64,000 nucleotides of DNA from assembly GCF_002742265.1 (NCBI RefSeq), contig NZ_MDGL01000043.1, positions 1 to 64,000 on the forward strand, read 5' to 3'. The number at the start of each line of letters is the position of its first letter. The stretch's first letter is position 1. Positions 24,288 through 32,677 of the stretch are shown here, piece after piece. The DNA comes from Maribacter sp. 4G9. Lineage in GTDB: Bacteria > Bacteroidota > Bacteroidia > Flavobacteriales > Flavobacteriaceae. The notes beneath the pieces are model-generated. The model had not been told where the DNA came from. It saw only the letters and a list, made by a program, of their open reading frames with translations, and ran no database searches. A program made the translations under genes and the position numbers.

Positions 24288-24842
24288 ATGAAACCTAACC
24301 AACTTTTTCAAACATTAGCAATTGTATTCGTTTTAGCCTTCATTGGGTTTCCATTTAGTTGTTTTGCTCAAGAGTCTAAGGAAGAGGAGAAGATACTTTA
24401 TTTGGGATATGGATCAAACATGTCAGAAGAATACATGAAAGAGTATGCACCAAGTTTGGATTATGTGATGAACGCACAGCTTCCTAATTACGAGATTCAG
24501 TTCAGGAAGTATTCAACGAACATGAAAGGTGGAATCAGTAGTATTATCGAAAAGCCGGGCGGAATGGTTTATGCGGTTTTATATTGGATTTCAAAAAAAG
24601 AAATGGAAGCTTTAGATATCTTAGAAGATGTACCACTAGGGATTTATAAAAGAGAGACTTTTCAAGTACTTGGCGATGATGGAAAATGGTATGCCGCAGA
24701 TCTATACAGAGTTGCCAACCCAAAAGGCCCTTATACCCCTTCAAAACAATATTTAGATATTATGATTGCCGGTGCAACTGAACATAATATTAATAAAGAT
24801 TGGATTACCCGGTTGAAAAAAGCCCGCGCGGAATTGGATTAA
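24288..24842 (+). CDS. Secreted gamma-glutamylcyclotransferase-like protein
   Basis: A 184-residue protein with a signal peptide ending around CFAQ (~29). LYLGYGSNMSEEYM is the GGCT/AIG2-like substrate loop. The conserved acid Glu is probably in ILEDVPLGIYKRE, and the final Y-x-x-x-L-x-x-MIAGA segment is the usual C-terminal helix. The family releases 5-oxoproline from gamma-glutamyl amines. A signal peptide is unusual for that reaction and suggests a periplasmic version. No operon partner: 112 bases separate it from the hexosaminidase gene and 254 from the next gene. Confidence 0.78.
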   Translation: MKPNQLFQTLAIVFVLAFIGFPFSCFAQESKEEEKILYLGYGSNMSEEYMKEYAPSLDYVMNAQLPNYEIQFRKYSTNMKGGISSIIEKPGGMVYAVLYWISKKEMEALDILEDVPLGIYKRETFQVLGDDGKWYAADLYRVANPKGPYTPSKQYLDIMIAGATEHNINKDWITRLKKARAELD

Positions 24843-25029
24843 ATAAGCCTTCCCATACACATTTTTAGGTTTTCGTTCTGTTTTAATGGAATCAAGTAGA
24901 AACTATCCTCGCTTAAAAAAAGATTCCTTTACGAAGGGAATATACCTTGGACTACGCTCTAAAATCCAATAATTCAAACAACTTCTTTAAATATGGAGAT
25001 GTGTTAAACTAAAAATAAACCTTCTGAAA

Positions 25030-25060
25030 TTTGTTTAGTTAGGATTCCTTACTATATTTG
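25030..25060 (+). promoter_or_regulatory. Promoter with MarR-type operator, site 1
   Basis: A near-ideal Bacteroidota promoter: TTTG at 25030-25033, 19 bases, then TATATTTG at 25053-25060. Filling the spacer is TTAGGATTCCTTA (25039-25051), a near-palindrome shared with sites at 25349 and 26396. A repressor bound there would block sigma binding. Confidence 0.75.
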
Positions 25061-25096
25061 CAATGCACTATTGCATAAACTTAAAAACAAAGTCAA

Positions 25097-25330
25097 ATGA
25101 GTAAATCAATTTTTTATCACGCGGGATGCCCTGTATGTGTAAGCGCAGAACATGACATCGTTAACCTAGTCGGATCCGAGAATGTTGAAATAGTCAATAT
25201 TGGAGAAGACAAATCTAGAATTAACGAGGCTGAAAAGGCCGGCGTTAAATCTGTCCCTGCTTTGGTCACACCTCAAGGCAATGCACTTCATATCAATTTT
25301 GGAGCCTCGATGGCTGATGTAAAAGGCTAA
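25097..25330 (+). CDS. Small thioredoxin/glutaredoxin-like CPVC protein
   Basis: 77 residues, cytoplasmic. The CPVC motif at ~11-14 after a first beta strand (FYHAGCPVCVSAE) and a cis-proline segment KSVPALV (~52-58) define a minimal thioredoxin fold of glutaredoxin size. The likely role is thiol-disulfide exchange or sensing. It is the first gene of a group sharing the TTAGGATTCCTAA operator and ending in a Cys-containing MarR regulator. Specific substrate unknown. Confidence 0.75.
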   Translation: MSKSIFYHAGCPVCVSAEHDIVNLVGSENVEIVNIGEDKSRINEAEKAGVKSVPALVTPQGNALHINFGASMADVKG

Positions 25331-25348
25331 TTTATTTAACTCATAAAG

Positions 25349-25361
25349 TTAGGATTCCTAA
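25349..25361 (+). promoter_or_regulatory. MarR-type operator, site 2
   Basis: TTAGGATTCCTAA is a perfect odd-centred palindrome, 41 bases before the next gene's ATG. No good -7 box is evident right after it, though AT-rich sequence follows. Confidence 0.65.
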
Positions 25362-25401
25362 TTTTATTTAGTGATTCTGACTTTATAAAATAAGAACAAA
25401 A

Positions 25402-26121
25402 ATGAAATCAATCGTATTATTATCAGCTTTGATGCTTTTCGGCATAACAATAAATTGCTCTGCCCAGGAAAGCGAATATAAAAATGAAGACTTTACTATT
25501 AAGGAAGTTAGTGTTACGCATAACGCCGATTTGGGTGTAACACTATGGCAAATACAAGTAAACGGTACAGCAGGAAAAACCACGCCTACAAAAGTGGGGC
25601 AATTAGATGGCGCACCGGTTTTAGGGTATGTTTTTCCAACAAGTTTAAAGTCCACCGATGTCGGCTTTAATCAAACCGAAGGTATTGTAGCCCTTGCCCT
25701 GACTTCGCATCCCGATTTTGATGACACTCCCCTATGGGACGAGAATAATGACAAAATCTATGACAATGATGGCGTGATATGGCATCCGCATTGGGTCATC
25801 TTACATGAGGATAAAAGGGTTGCGGGCGGCCTTTCGGTCAAACAGTTTAAAAAAGCAGATGAGACCGTCGTGCTTCCACCAACAAATCCCGGAATGCCTA
25901 TGTATATGGATTCCCCTGGGTACCCGGTAACTACTAAAAGTAGTACAATAAAAGTGGTCGTACCCGATTATCGTATGAACAATAGAACCGATTTCAGTTA
26001 CGATGGCGTGACCGCATTTATGAAAGTGAATACCAGTAAAGAGGATTTGCCCATGTTGGGGGTTTATGAGGTTTTTAGTGTTGCTAGCGGAGACCTATCT
26101 TTACCTTATAAAGTAAAATAA
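25402..26121 (+). CDS. Secreted protein of unknown function in the MarR-linked cluster
   Basis: 239 residues with a signal peptide ending at INCSAQ (~23). The mature part looks beta-rich and soluble. It contains VTLWQIQVNG, ALTSHPDFDDTP, a WHPHWV segment with two His residues and a DENNDKIYDNDG acidic loop, which could hold a metal. I do not recognise the family with confidence. It lies 5 bases before the DUF2024 gene and has its own copy of the MarR operator, so it belongs to the same regulon. Confidence 0.7.
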   Translation: MKSIVLLSALMLFGITINCSAQESEYKNEDFTIKEVSVTHNADLGVTLWQIQVNGTAGKTTPTKVGQLDGAPVLGYVFPTSLKSTDVGFNQTEGIVALALTSHPDFDDTPLWDENNDKIYDNDGVIWHPHWVILHEDKRVAGGLSVKQFKKADETVVLPPTNPGMPMYMDSPGYPVTTKSSTIKVVVPDYRMNNRTDFSYDGVTAFMKVNTSKEDLPMLGVYEVFSVASGDLSLPYKVK

Positions 26122-26126
26122 AGAAA

Positions 26127-26390
26127 ATGAAAATTTCAGTTTGGGATACCTATGTACAAAGAGAAGACGGGCGCAGAATGCACTTTGATATCTTAGTGCC
26201 AGATCATCAAAAAGATGAAAAAATCGTATTCGGCTTTGGTATGGAATACCTCAAATCAAAATCAGTAGAAATTTCAGAGTTGACCACCGAAGAATGTCGT
26301 TTCTGCCATATTGAGCAGGCAACGGATGAAATAGCTGAACACATTGCCAAAAAAGGCTATGATATTCTAGAAATGGAAAACTGCGATTAA
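26127..26390 (+). CDS. DUF2024 family protein
   Basis: An 87-residue cytoplasmic protein matching DUF2024 over its whole length: MKISVWDTYVQREDGRRMHFDIL at the start, FGMEYLKSK in the middle and ECRFCHIEQA plus GYDILEMENC at the end. The conserved C-x-x-C-H-x-E and final Cys are retained, consistent with a metal or redox centre. Function unknown in the family. Co-transcribed with the secreted protein upstream. Confidence 0.85.
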   Translation: MKISVWDTYVQREDGRRMHFDILVPDHQKDEKIVFGFGMEYLKSKSVEISELTTEECRFCHIEQATDEIAEHIAKKGYDILEMENCD

Positions 26391-26395
26391 ATTAA

Positions 26396-26413
26396 TTAGG
26401 ATTACTAACTTTG
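26396..26413 (+). promoter_or_regulatory. MarR promoter with operator, site 3
   Basis: TTAGGATTACTAA (26396-26408, one base off the palindrome) overlaps TAACTTTG (26406-26413), an exact TAnnTTTG -7 box. It implies autorepression by the following MarR gene and that translation starts downstream of ~26420. Confidence 0.7.
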
Positions 26414-26443
26414 CCTGTCGGACAAATTCTGGCAGGTTTTTTT
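26414..26443 (+). terminator. Terminator-like leader hairpin before the MarR start codon
   Basis: CCTGTCGG and CTGGCAGG form an 8-bp stem (two G-U pairs) around a 7-base loop, followed by seven T and then directly the ATG at 26444. In position it lies between the promoter and the gene, so it could attenuate the MarR mRNA or be the terminator of the upstream genes. Confidence 0.5.
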
Positions 26444-27067
26444 ATGATAGACAAAAGCGTTTTCAATCCAACCCAGCAGCAAAAGGACATTTCCAGTAAA
26501 ATAGTGGCCGGACTTGAGCGGATTTCAGAAGTATTCAAAGTATTACTTTGGGAGAAGGCCAAGACCGTAGGGCTGAGCCCTATCCAGATTCAGATACTTA
26601 TTTTCATTGCTTTTCACAAGCAAGAATTATGCAATGTCAGTCATTTGGCCAAAGAGTTTAACGTCACCAAACCAACGGTAAGCGATGCCATTAAAGTTTT
26701 GGATAGGAAGGGAATAATAGTCAAAGATTTTTCATCTACTGATAGTCGAAGTTACTCCATACAATTATCCCTTTCTGGCAAAAAAATGGTAGCTGAAACC
26801 CATGACTTTGCCAACCCTTTAAAATCTCAAATCGACGATTTTGAACAGAAGGAGTTGGAGGGTCTATTCAGAACGGTTAGTGAATTGATTTATAAGCTGA
26901 ACCGCCATGGAATTCTAACGGTGCAAAGAACCTGTTTCGGATGCAAATTCTATCAAAAGAATAATAAAGTAGATTACTGCAACCTTCTGGACAAAGAATT
27001 ATTGAATCAAGATATCCGATTGGACTGTCCTGAATACCAGGAGAAAAATAGTGCTAGCATTTCATAA
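26444..27067 (+). CDS. MarR-family regulator with C-terminal four-cysteine cluster
   Basis: 207 residues from the ATG at 26444. The frame is open further upstream, but that would start inside the -7 box. The MarR winged helix spans ~20-125 (LSPIQIQILIFI, VSHLAKEFNVTKPTVSDAIKVLDRKG as recognition helix, a wing with TDSRSYSIQLS). A C-terminal extension (~155-205) carries CFGCKFYQ...YCNLL...DCPEY, four Cys that could bind zinc or an Fe-S cluster. Three copies of one operator near its own gene and two upstream units point to local control. The signal is probably redox or metal (inference). Confidence 0.88.
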   Translation: MIDKSVFNPTQQQKDISSKIVAGLERISEVFKVLLWEKAKTVGLSPIQIQILIFIAFHKQELCNVSHLAKEFNVTKPTVSDAIKVLDRKGIIVKDFSSTDSRSYSIQLSLSGKKMVAETHDFANPLKSQIDDFEQKELEGLFRTVSELIYKLNRHGILTVQRTCFGCKFYQKNNKVDYCNLLDKELLNQDIRLDCPEYQEKNSASIS

Positions 27068-27284
27068 ATTTGGTTGAATTATTAGTGAACTAAAAATAAA
27101 TGGTTCCTTTTACCTGCCAAGAAATTTTATTTCTACTGTACGAGAAGAGGTGAGTACAATAAAAAAGGAACTTACATTGTTTGGAAATATTTATAGTGCC
27201 CAAGCGTATTCATAGAAGGTCATTAGTTTTGGTTATCAAGCTATTGTATTAGATGAGTTTCATGAACCGGCCAAGCAAGAAAAA

Positions 27285-27647
27285 TTAAAGTACCTCTAAT
27301 TCGCCCGACTCCAAGGCTTCTTTAAAATCTACCGACACTACGGGGTGACTTCTAAAGAAACGGTTACCATCCGTACGCTTGATCTTTACTTGTCTTGTAC
27401 CATCTTTTTTTTCCTTTATCGATGTTACTACCACTTTTGCTCCCTCCACTCTTTTATAATTGGCGATACCGCCCCTTTTGATAATGAAGTTTGCTCTAGG
27501 GAAATTGATGTGTTTGTATGTATTTGTCTCCGGTTTACCGATTTCAAAAACATCTCCGACTTGAACATCGGCTGCCGTTTGGTCTACCGTAGTTTGCGCG
27601 TTTAACATACTTACTGAAAATAATAGTGCAATTGCATATTTAATCAT
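27285..27647 (-). CDS. Small secreted protein of unknown function
   Basis: 120 residues with a signal peptide ending at LNAQ (~18). The mature part (QVGDVFEIGKPETNTYKHINFPRAN) looks like a small beta-barrel or SH3-like fold, with VVVTSIKEKKDGTRQVKIKR giving alternating strands. Monocistronic, with 217 bases before the MarR gene end. No family assigned. Confidence 0.65.
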   Translation of the reverse strand: MIKYAIALLFSVSMLNAQTTVDQTAADVQVGDVFEIGKPETNTYKHINFPRANFIIKRGGIANYKRVEGAKVVVTSIKEKKDGTRQVKIKRTDGNRFFRSHPVVSVDFKEALESGELEVL

Positions 27648-27997
27648 AACAATATATTTACGGTTTATATATATTTATAGTGGCATTGATTGCCAAGCTT
27701 AACTTACTTGTTTGTGCTACTACCTTTCTGTTCGAATTATTATCTCGTTATTGTATTTTGTTAGCTTTCAGTATCTATGGCAATTACATTTAATATCATT
27801 TGTGTTCGTGACATAAAAAGCAAATGGCATGTTCTTAAAACATAGTTCACAATTATCTAAGTAACCTCATAAAGACACGTCAGTTCTTTTACGCGCTCTT
27901 TTAGTTTTGCTTCGGCTGTTGTCATAAAGTAAATTCTTCAACTTTCTAATTATACAAAGGTCATTACTATTTATTGAATTGGGTATATGAATGTCTT
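27648..27997. other. Intergenic region, no convincing gene
   Basis: 350 AT-rich bases between two minus-strand genes. The minus strand has a 22-codon frame starting at about 27928 (MTTAEAKLKERVKELT...). One frame over it is followed by a short stretch with CELC and CNC. This may be a frameshifted remnant of a small Cys-rich protein, but it is too short to call. Confidence 0.4.
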
Positions 27998-28576
27998 TTA
28001 TGTTTTTACAATCCCTGCTAGAATAAAATCAGTCAACTCTTGTTCTATAATTTCAGCGTTGATTTTTGACTGGGGATTAATATAACTAAGATATACCCAA
28101 CGTAGGCTAGACATGACCGTATGTGTGGTAATTTCTATATCCACTTTCCTAAACTCATCCTTTGTGATTCCTTCTTTAATAATTGTTTTCACTTTATTTT
28201 CATAGTCTTCTCGGCGATTTAAGAACACCTGAAGCCTTGGCTCTTTTAAATTACGCCATTCATTGGCAAGCAGCGCTTGCTCAAAAGGTCTTTTGGCCGT
28301 GATTTGAATGTAGGAGGAAATAACTAATCTTAATTTTTCTTTTGGAGTATGGGTTGAGCCTAAAACTAAATCAATTGAATCGTGAAATTCATCTTGAATG
28401 CTGAAGAGATAGGTTTCCAATAAAGACTGCTTAGAATCTATATAGTTGTAAACATTGGCAACATCGAAGTTGAGCTGCTGTGCGATGTCGCGTATAGTTG
28501 TTGCTTTAAACCCTTTTTTATGAATCAGTTCAAGCGCTACGTTTAAAAAACGTTCTCTTTTTGCACTTTTCTTCAT
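27998..28576 (-). CDS. TetR-family regulator of the Rieske oxygenase gene
   Basis: 192 residues. An N-terminal helix-turn-helix (~10-55: GFKATTIRDIAQQLNFDVANVYNYIDSKQSLL, with Asn-Tyr-Tyr-like recognition) is followed by a helical ligand-binding domain of typical length. It is divergent from the Rieske gene. A perfect 26-bp palindrome at 28650-28675 lies between the two starts, the standard layout of a TetR repressor controlling itself and its neighbour. The ligand is unknown, probably the oxygenase substrate. Confidence 0.9.
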   Translation of the reverse strand: MKKSAKRERFLNVALELIHKKGFKATTIRDIAQQLNFDVANVYNYIDSKQSLLETYLFSIQDEFHDSIDLVLGSTHTPKEKLRLVISSYIQITAKRPFEQALLANEWRNLKEPRLQVFLNRREDYENKVKTIIKEGITKDEFRKVDIEITTHTVMSSLRWVYLSYINPQSKINAEIIEQELTDFILAGIVKT

Positions 28577-28622
28577 TTTGATAAATATAATGTTAGTAGG
28601 ATTAGCGAAAAGTAATGAAAAA

Positions 28623-28675
28623 TTTGGTTTGTATCTACAAATGAATATATTTACATCAACAATTGTTGATGTAAA
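28623..28675 (+). promoter_or_regulatory. Rieske-gene promoter with 26-bp perfect palindromic TetR operator
   Basis: TTTG at 28623-28626, 19 bases, TATATTTA at 28646-28653 (last base off the -7 consensus). The palindrome 28650-28675 has the half-site TTTACATCAACAA, repeated inverted with no gap. It covers the -7 box and the start point, and is 12 bases from the oxygenase ATG at 28688. Confidence 0.75.
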
Positions 28676-28687
28676 ATAATAATACTT

Positions 28688-29689
28688 ATGACCAATACTA
28701 AGATTGAATTTCCAGAAAAACTAATGGCATGCTGGCACCCAGTTGGATATAGTCATGAAATCAAAGCAGATTCCCCATTTGGCACTTTTCTTTTGGACGA
28801 ACCGGTAGTGGTGTGGCGAACATCTGATGGCGAAGTACATGCGATGCGTGATGTTTGCATTCATAGAGGAACTGCTTTGTCTTTAGGGTGGATAAAAGAC
28901 GATTGCTTGGTTTGTCCCTATCACGCTTGGCAATTCGATAAAAAAGGAGCCTGCGTAAAGATTCCGCAAGATCCGGAAGCAGAAATTCCTAGTAAAGCAA
29001 AAACTCCGAGTTATCAGTGTCAAGAAAAATTTGGATTAGTATGGGTTGCCTTAAAAGAGCCTGTTTACGACCTTCCTGATATTCCGGAGTACGAAAATAA
29101 TGATTGGAAATTGGTCAACACGGGGCCATTTGATTGGAAAAGCGATAGTTCAAGACAAGTAGAAAATTTTACAGATTTTGGTCACTTTCCTTGGGTGCAC
29201 CCAGGACTATTAGGTGACCCCGAAAGGCCTAAAGTGCCAGAATGCAAAGTGACTGTTAAAGATTCTGTTTTACATTATTCTGTTGTACGACCCGAAGCAA
29301 CCAATAGCGATGACTTTCCCATTTTTGCCAATGACGACGTGGTGAAACCTGAACGACGAAGTGTCTATGAATTGCACTTACCATACAGCATTGTTCTTCG
29401 TTTGGGATGGGGTGGAGAGAAAGGCATGGTTTACTTCTTTACCTCACAGCCTATCTCGCATAATAAATGTCGTGGTTTTTGTATCATAGGCCGTAATTAT
29501 GACCATGACGAGCCAGATACTATTTTGCAGGATTTTGAACAAGTGATCTTCGACCAAGATAAACGCATTGTTGAATCGCAACGACCAGAACAAGTACCTT
29601 TTGATTTTACCGAAGAACTTCATTTGAAATTTGACGCTGTGGCCATGAATTATCGCCGCGCTATGAAAAAACAAAAATTGAGTTATTAA
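28688..29689 (+). CDS. Rieske non-heme iron oxygenase, large subunit type
   Basis: 333 residues. The Rieske [2Fe-2S] ligands are C57/H59 and C76/H79 (VCIHRG and CPYHAWQFD). The mononuclear iron motif is D163-x2-H166-x4-H171 (NFTDFGHFPWVHPG), with the third ligand expected near the C-terminus. The size and lack of a small subunit match vanillate O-demethylase/ phenoxybenzoate-type monooxygenases. No reductase gene is adjacent, so electron donors must be elsewhere. Regulated by the divergent TetR. The substrate is not readable. Confidence 0.88.
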   Translation: MTNTKIEFPEKLMACWHPVGYSHEIKADSPFGTFLLDEPVVVWRTSDGEVHAMRDVCIHRGTALSLGWIKDDCLVCPYHAWQFDKKGACVKIPQDPEAEIPSKAKTPSYQCQEKFGLVWVALKEPVYDLPDIPEYENNDWKLVNTGPFDWKSDSSRQVENFTDFGHFPWVHPGLLGDPERPKVPECKVTVKDSVLHYSVVRPEATNSDDFPIFANDDVVKPERRSVYELHLPYSIVLRLGWGGEKGMVYFFTSQPISHNKCRGFCIIGRNYDHDEPDTILQDFEQVIFDQDKRIVESQRPEQVPFDFTEELHLKFDAVAMNYRRAMKKQKLSY

Positions 29690-29746
29690 TAGAAAAGACT
29701 ACCTATATTACTTAGATTCCATAATATTAATTATAACAATAGCTTT

Positions 29747-31087
29747 ATGAGAACCACATGTTTAACACTCCTTTTTTTCGTTATAGGTATCGCTGTCTAT
29801 TCGCAGCATAACATCCTAATCAAAAATGTCAATGTTTGGGATGGAACTAGTGACAAGCTTGATAAAAACCTAAGCGTTCTTATTAAAGACAACCTAATTA
29901 TAAAAGTTGGAAAAAGCATTTCAGAACCTAATGGTGCTACTGTCATTGATGGTGCTGGCAAAACACTAATACCTGGTCTTTCAGATGCGCATGTTCATTT
30001 ATCTGCCACTATGGGTAATGGAGAAACCAGAAATGAGGCCCATTGGATGTATACTTCTATTAGAACGGCAAAGGCAGCTGAGAATTTTTTAATGTTGGGG
30101 TTTACAACGGTACGTGATTTAGGGGGTCCTGTTTTTGGAATTAAAAGGGCTATAGATGAAGGTTTAACGATAGGGCCACGTATTTATCCTTCAGGGGCCT
30201 ACATCAGCCAAACATCTGGCCATGGTGATATGCGCAGCGCCAATGAACCCAGTGTTCAATTATCTGGCGGACAAATGACTACTTCGGATGCGGCACTAGG
30301 CTGGGCTTTTGTTGTAGATGGTGTCCCTGAAGTATTAAAAGCAGCGCGTGAAAATTTAAGAAAAGGAGCCACCCAACTGAAAGTGATGGCAGGCGGTGGT
30401 ATTGCATCTGATTTTGACCCGATTCATTCCGTGCAGTTCACGACTGAAGAACTCGAGGCTGCCGTTCAAGCAGCGGCCGATTGGGATACTTATGTCGCCG
30501 TTCATATTTATGAACCGAAAGGAGCTATTCGTGCCCTGAATGCAGGTGTAAAATGTTTGGATCATGGTCATCTTCTTGATGAGGAAACTGTGAAATTAAT
30601 AAAAGAAAAAGATGCATGGTTGGTCCCTCAAGCTTTCTGGACAGAAACCCCTGCAAGTTTCTGGGTACCTGGAGAAGATACCATTCCCGAAGCTTTGAAC
30701 AAAAAAATAAAGCCAGTATTGGAAGGAACAGATACTGTTTTCAAACTCGCAAAAAAGTACGGGATTAATGTAGGTTTTGGTTCTGATGCCTATGGAGACT
30801 TAGGTTACGAATCTTATGCCCTGACTGAATTTACAACCCGTGCTAAATGGTATTCCCCTTTGGAAATTTTAAAACAGGCAACTTCAGGAAACGCTCGTTT
30901 GTTCTCCCTTTCCGGCAAAATCAATCCGTATACTGAAGGGAAATTAGGTGTTATCAAGGTAGGTGCATATGCAGATTTACTTATTTATGATGGTAATCCT
31001 TTGGATGATATTGAGGTTGTAGCGCATCCTGAAAAAACCTTGAAACTGATAATGAAAGACGGAAAGATTTATAAGAATGAATTGTAA
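29747..31087 (+). CDS. Secreted metal-dependent amidohydrolase
   Basis: 446 residues with a signal peptide ending at AVYSQ (~19). DAHVHLSA is the HxH metal motif (~residue 80). LKVMAGGGIASDF carries the bridging Lys region. VHIYEPKGA and LDHGHLLDEE hold the later His ligands, and GFGSDAYG the final Asp. This is the imidazolonepropionase-like/prolidase-like branch of the amidohydrolase superfamily, which hydrolyses amides or N-acyl amino acids. It starts 57 bases after the oxygenase gene and may share its transcript. Confidence 0.85.
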   Translation: MRTTCLTLLFFVIGIAVYSQHNILIKNVNVWDGTSDKLDKNLSVLIKDNLIIKVGKSISEPNGATVIDGAGKTLIPGLSDAHVHLSATMGNGETRNEAHWMYTSIRTAKAAENFLMLGFTTVRDLGGPVFGIKRAIDEGLTIGPRIYPSGAYISQTSGHGDMRSANEPSVQLSGGQMTTSDAALGWAFVVDGVPEVLKAARENLRKGATQLKVMAGGGIASDFDPIHSVQFTTEELEAAVQAAADWDTYVAVHIYEPKGAIRALNAGVKCLDHGHLLDEETVKLIKEKDAWLVPQAFWTETPASFWVPGEDTIPEALNKKIKPVLEGTDTVFKLAKKYGINVGFGSDAYGDLGYESYALTEFTTRAKWYSPLEILKQATSGNARLFSLSGKINPYTEGKLGVIKVGAYADLLIYDGNPLDDIEVVAHPEKTLKLIMKDGKIYKNEL

Positions 31088-31219
31088 AATACAAAGGCCT
31101 TAATGTTCTGAAAACCTAAATAGGTGGAAAGAAGGTTTTGAAACAAACATAAACGATTGATAGAACTGGTTGAAAACTATTTTTATCTTGGCCTAACACG
31201 AATGAAATAATAAGTCTAG

Positions 31220-32059
31220 ATGCCAACAGAAAACATACCTGAAATCTACATCAAGGACGCTAAAAAAAATCCTGATTTATTCGTGTATGATTTTAAAATG
31301 ACCAACGACGTTGTAAAAAGCAAGGTTAATTTAGGGATGAATATGTTTAGCTTTTTACAAGTTGGTAAAAAGCATGTTCATTTTGCGGGAACAGCCGTTG
31401 CGGTAAACAAAGACCAATCGTTATTACTTAAAAAAGGCAATTGGCTTTGGACAGAATTATTGGACCTTGAAGCAAGCTATTATTGCAAACTCCTCTTTTT
31501 TTCAGATAGAAAACTTAAAGAGTTTTTGGAAAAACATATCGATACCAAAGAAACAATAAAAGATGAAGCTCCTTATTTTATTATAAGAAATGATGGCTAC
31601 ATCTCATCCTATTTAAATTCACTTTCTACGATAAGCGATGCTCCCACTATTTTTATGGAAAACCTTCTTTCTGTAAAATTTGAGGAATTATTGCTTTATC
31701 TGACTCAGAAATACGGAAGAAAATTTGAACGCTACTTGAATTCATTGATAATTAATGAAAGTTCACCATTTAAAAAAATGGTTGAAAGTAAAATATATTC
31801 TAACTTAAAATTGGAAGAAATTGCATTTTTATGCAATATGAGCTTATCTACTTTTAAACGCCATTTTATCACCGAATATAAAATGTCTCCAGGAAAATGG
31901 CTGCAAGACAAGCGTTTAAATAAGGCAAAAGAAATTCTGGAACAAGACAACTTAAAACCGTCAGACATCTATTTAGAGTTTGGCTACAACAACCTTTCTA
32001 ACTTTAGCATAGCTTTTAAAAATAAATTTGGATTTAGCCCAAGTGAAACATGTTCTTGA
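31220..32059 (+). CDS. AraC-family transcriptional regulator
   Basis: 279 residues. The C-terminal AraC double helix-turn-helix lies at ~180-279 (LEEIAFLCNMSLSTFKRHFITEYKMSPGKWLQDKRLNKAKEIL, then DIYLEFGYNNLSNFSIAFKNKFGFSPSE). The N-terminal ~170 residues resemble a cupin-like ExsA-type sensor. Target genes are not evident. The nearest are the amidohydrolase upstream and the GlcG-like gene downstream. Confidence 0.9.
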   Translation: MPTENIPEIYIKDAKKNPDLFVYDFKMTNDVVKSKVNLGMNMFSFLQVGKKHVHFAGTAVAVNKDQSLLLKKGNWLWTELLDLEASYYCKLLFFSDRKLKEFLEKHIDTKETIKDEAPYFIIRNDGYISSYLNSLSTISDAPTIFMENLLSVKFEELLLYLTQKYGRKFERYLNSLIINESSPFKKMVESKIYSNLKLEEIAFLCNMSLSTFKRHFITEYKMSPGKWLQDKRLNKAKEILEQDNLKPSDIYLEFGYNNLSNFSIAFKNKFGFSPSETCS

Positions 32060-32147
32060 TTTTTAAACGTAATCATCAATTCTTAAATTGACCTTTTTTC
32101 ATAAGTTATTGAACTGTTTTAGTAACTCGACACATTCCCTCTCATAG

Positions 32148-32155
32148 TATTTTTG
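32148..32155 (+). promoter_or_regulatory. -7 promoter box of the GlcG-like gene
   Basis: TATTTTTG fits TAnnTTTG exactly, 32 bases before the ATG at 32188. No clear -33 TTTG is seen at the usual distance. Confidence 0.5.
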
Positions 32156-32187
32156 CATCATAATAATAACAATACTAAAAGAGAATT

Positions 32188-32586
32188 ATGAATATTACAT
32201 TAGCACAAGCGGAAAAAGCAATTGCCGCAGCAAAACAAAAATCTACAGCAATTGACACTAAAATGAACATTGCAATTGTAGATGCAGGAGCAAATTTAGT
32301 AGCATTCAGTCGCATGGACGGTGCGTGGTTAGGTTCACTTGACATCGCTATTAAAAAAGCAAAGACTGCTCGTTATTTTGACATGAACACAGGAGTTATT
32401 GGAGAATTGTCGCAACCGGGACAGCCTTTATTTAATATTGAACACTCCAATGATGGTTTGATTACTTTTCCAGGAGGAGTTCCAATTAAAAACGCTTCCG
32501 GCGAAATTATCGGAGCTATTGGAGTAAGCGGAAGTTCAGTAGAAAATGACCATACTGTAGCGGAGGCAGGTGCAAACGAAATCTAA
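32188..32586 (+). CDS. GlcG/HbpS-like heme-degrading-fold protein (DUF336)
   Basis: 132 residues, cytoplasmic. The family pattern is complete: [15 protein letters not shown] at the start, [34 protein letters not shown], and the glycine-rich [24 protein letters not shown] ending with D-H-x-VAEAGA. Members bind heme or corrinoid-like ligands, or accompany glycolate-type oxidation. The role here is unknown. Single gene with its own promoter and terminator. Confidence 0.87.
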   Translation: MNITLAQAEKAIAAAKQKSTAIDTKMNIAIVDAGANLVAFSRMDGAWLGSLDIAIKKAKTARYFDMNTGVIGELSQPGQPLFNIEHSNDGLITFPGGVPIKNASGEIIGAIGVSGSSVENDHTVAEAGANEI

Positions 32587-32609
32587 GGAATATACTAATC
32601 AAGTATTAG

Positions 32610-32642
32610 GAGGGTAATTAGTAATAATTGCCCTCTTTTTTC
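32610..32642 (+). terminator. Terminator of the GlcG-like gene
   Basis: GAGGGTAATTA pairs with TAATTGCCCTC (11 pairs, one G-U) around GTAA, followed by T6. Confidence 0.85.
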
Positions 32643-32677
32643 TTCTAATAATAACGTTCTATTTATTTCGTGCAGCT

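Noticed and set aside
27648-27997. Small Cys-containing frame on the minus strand
   Set aside because: The frame is broken by stops after 22 codons and needs a shift to continue, so it cannot be called as a gene.
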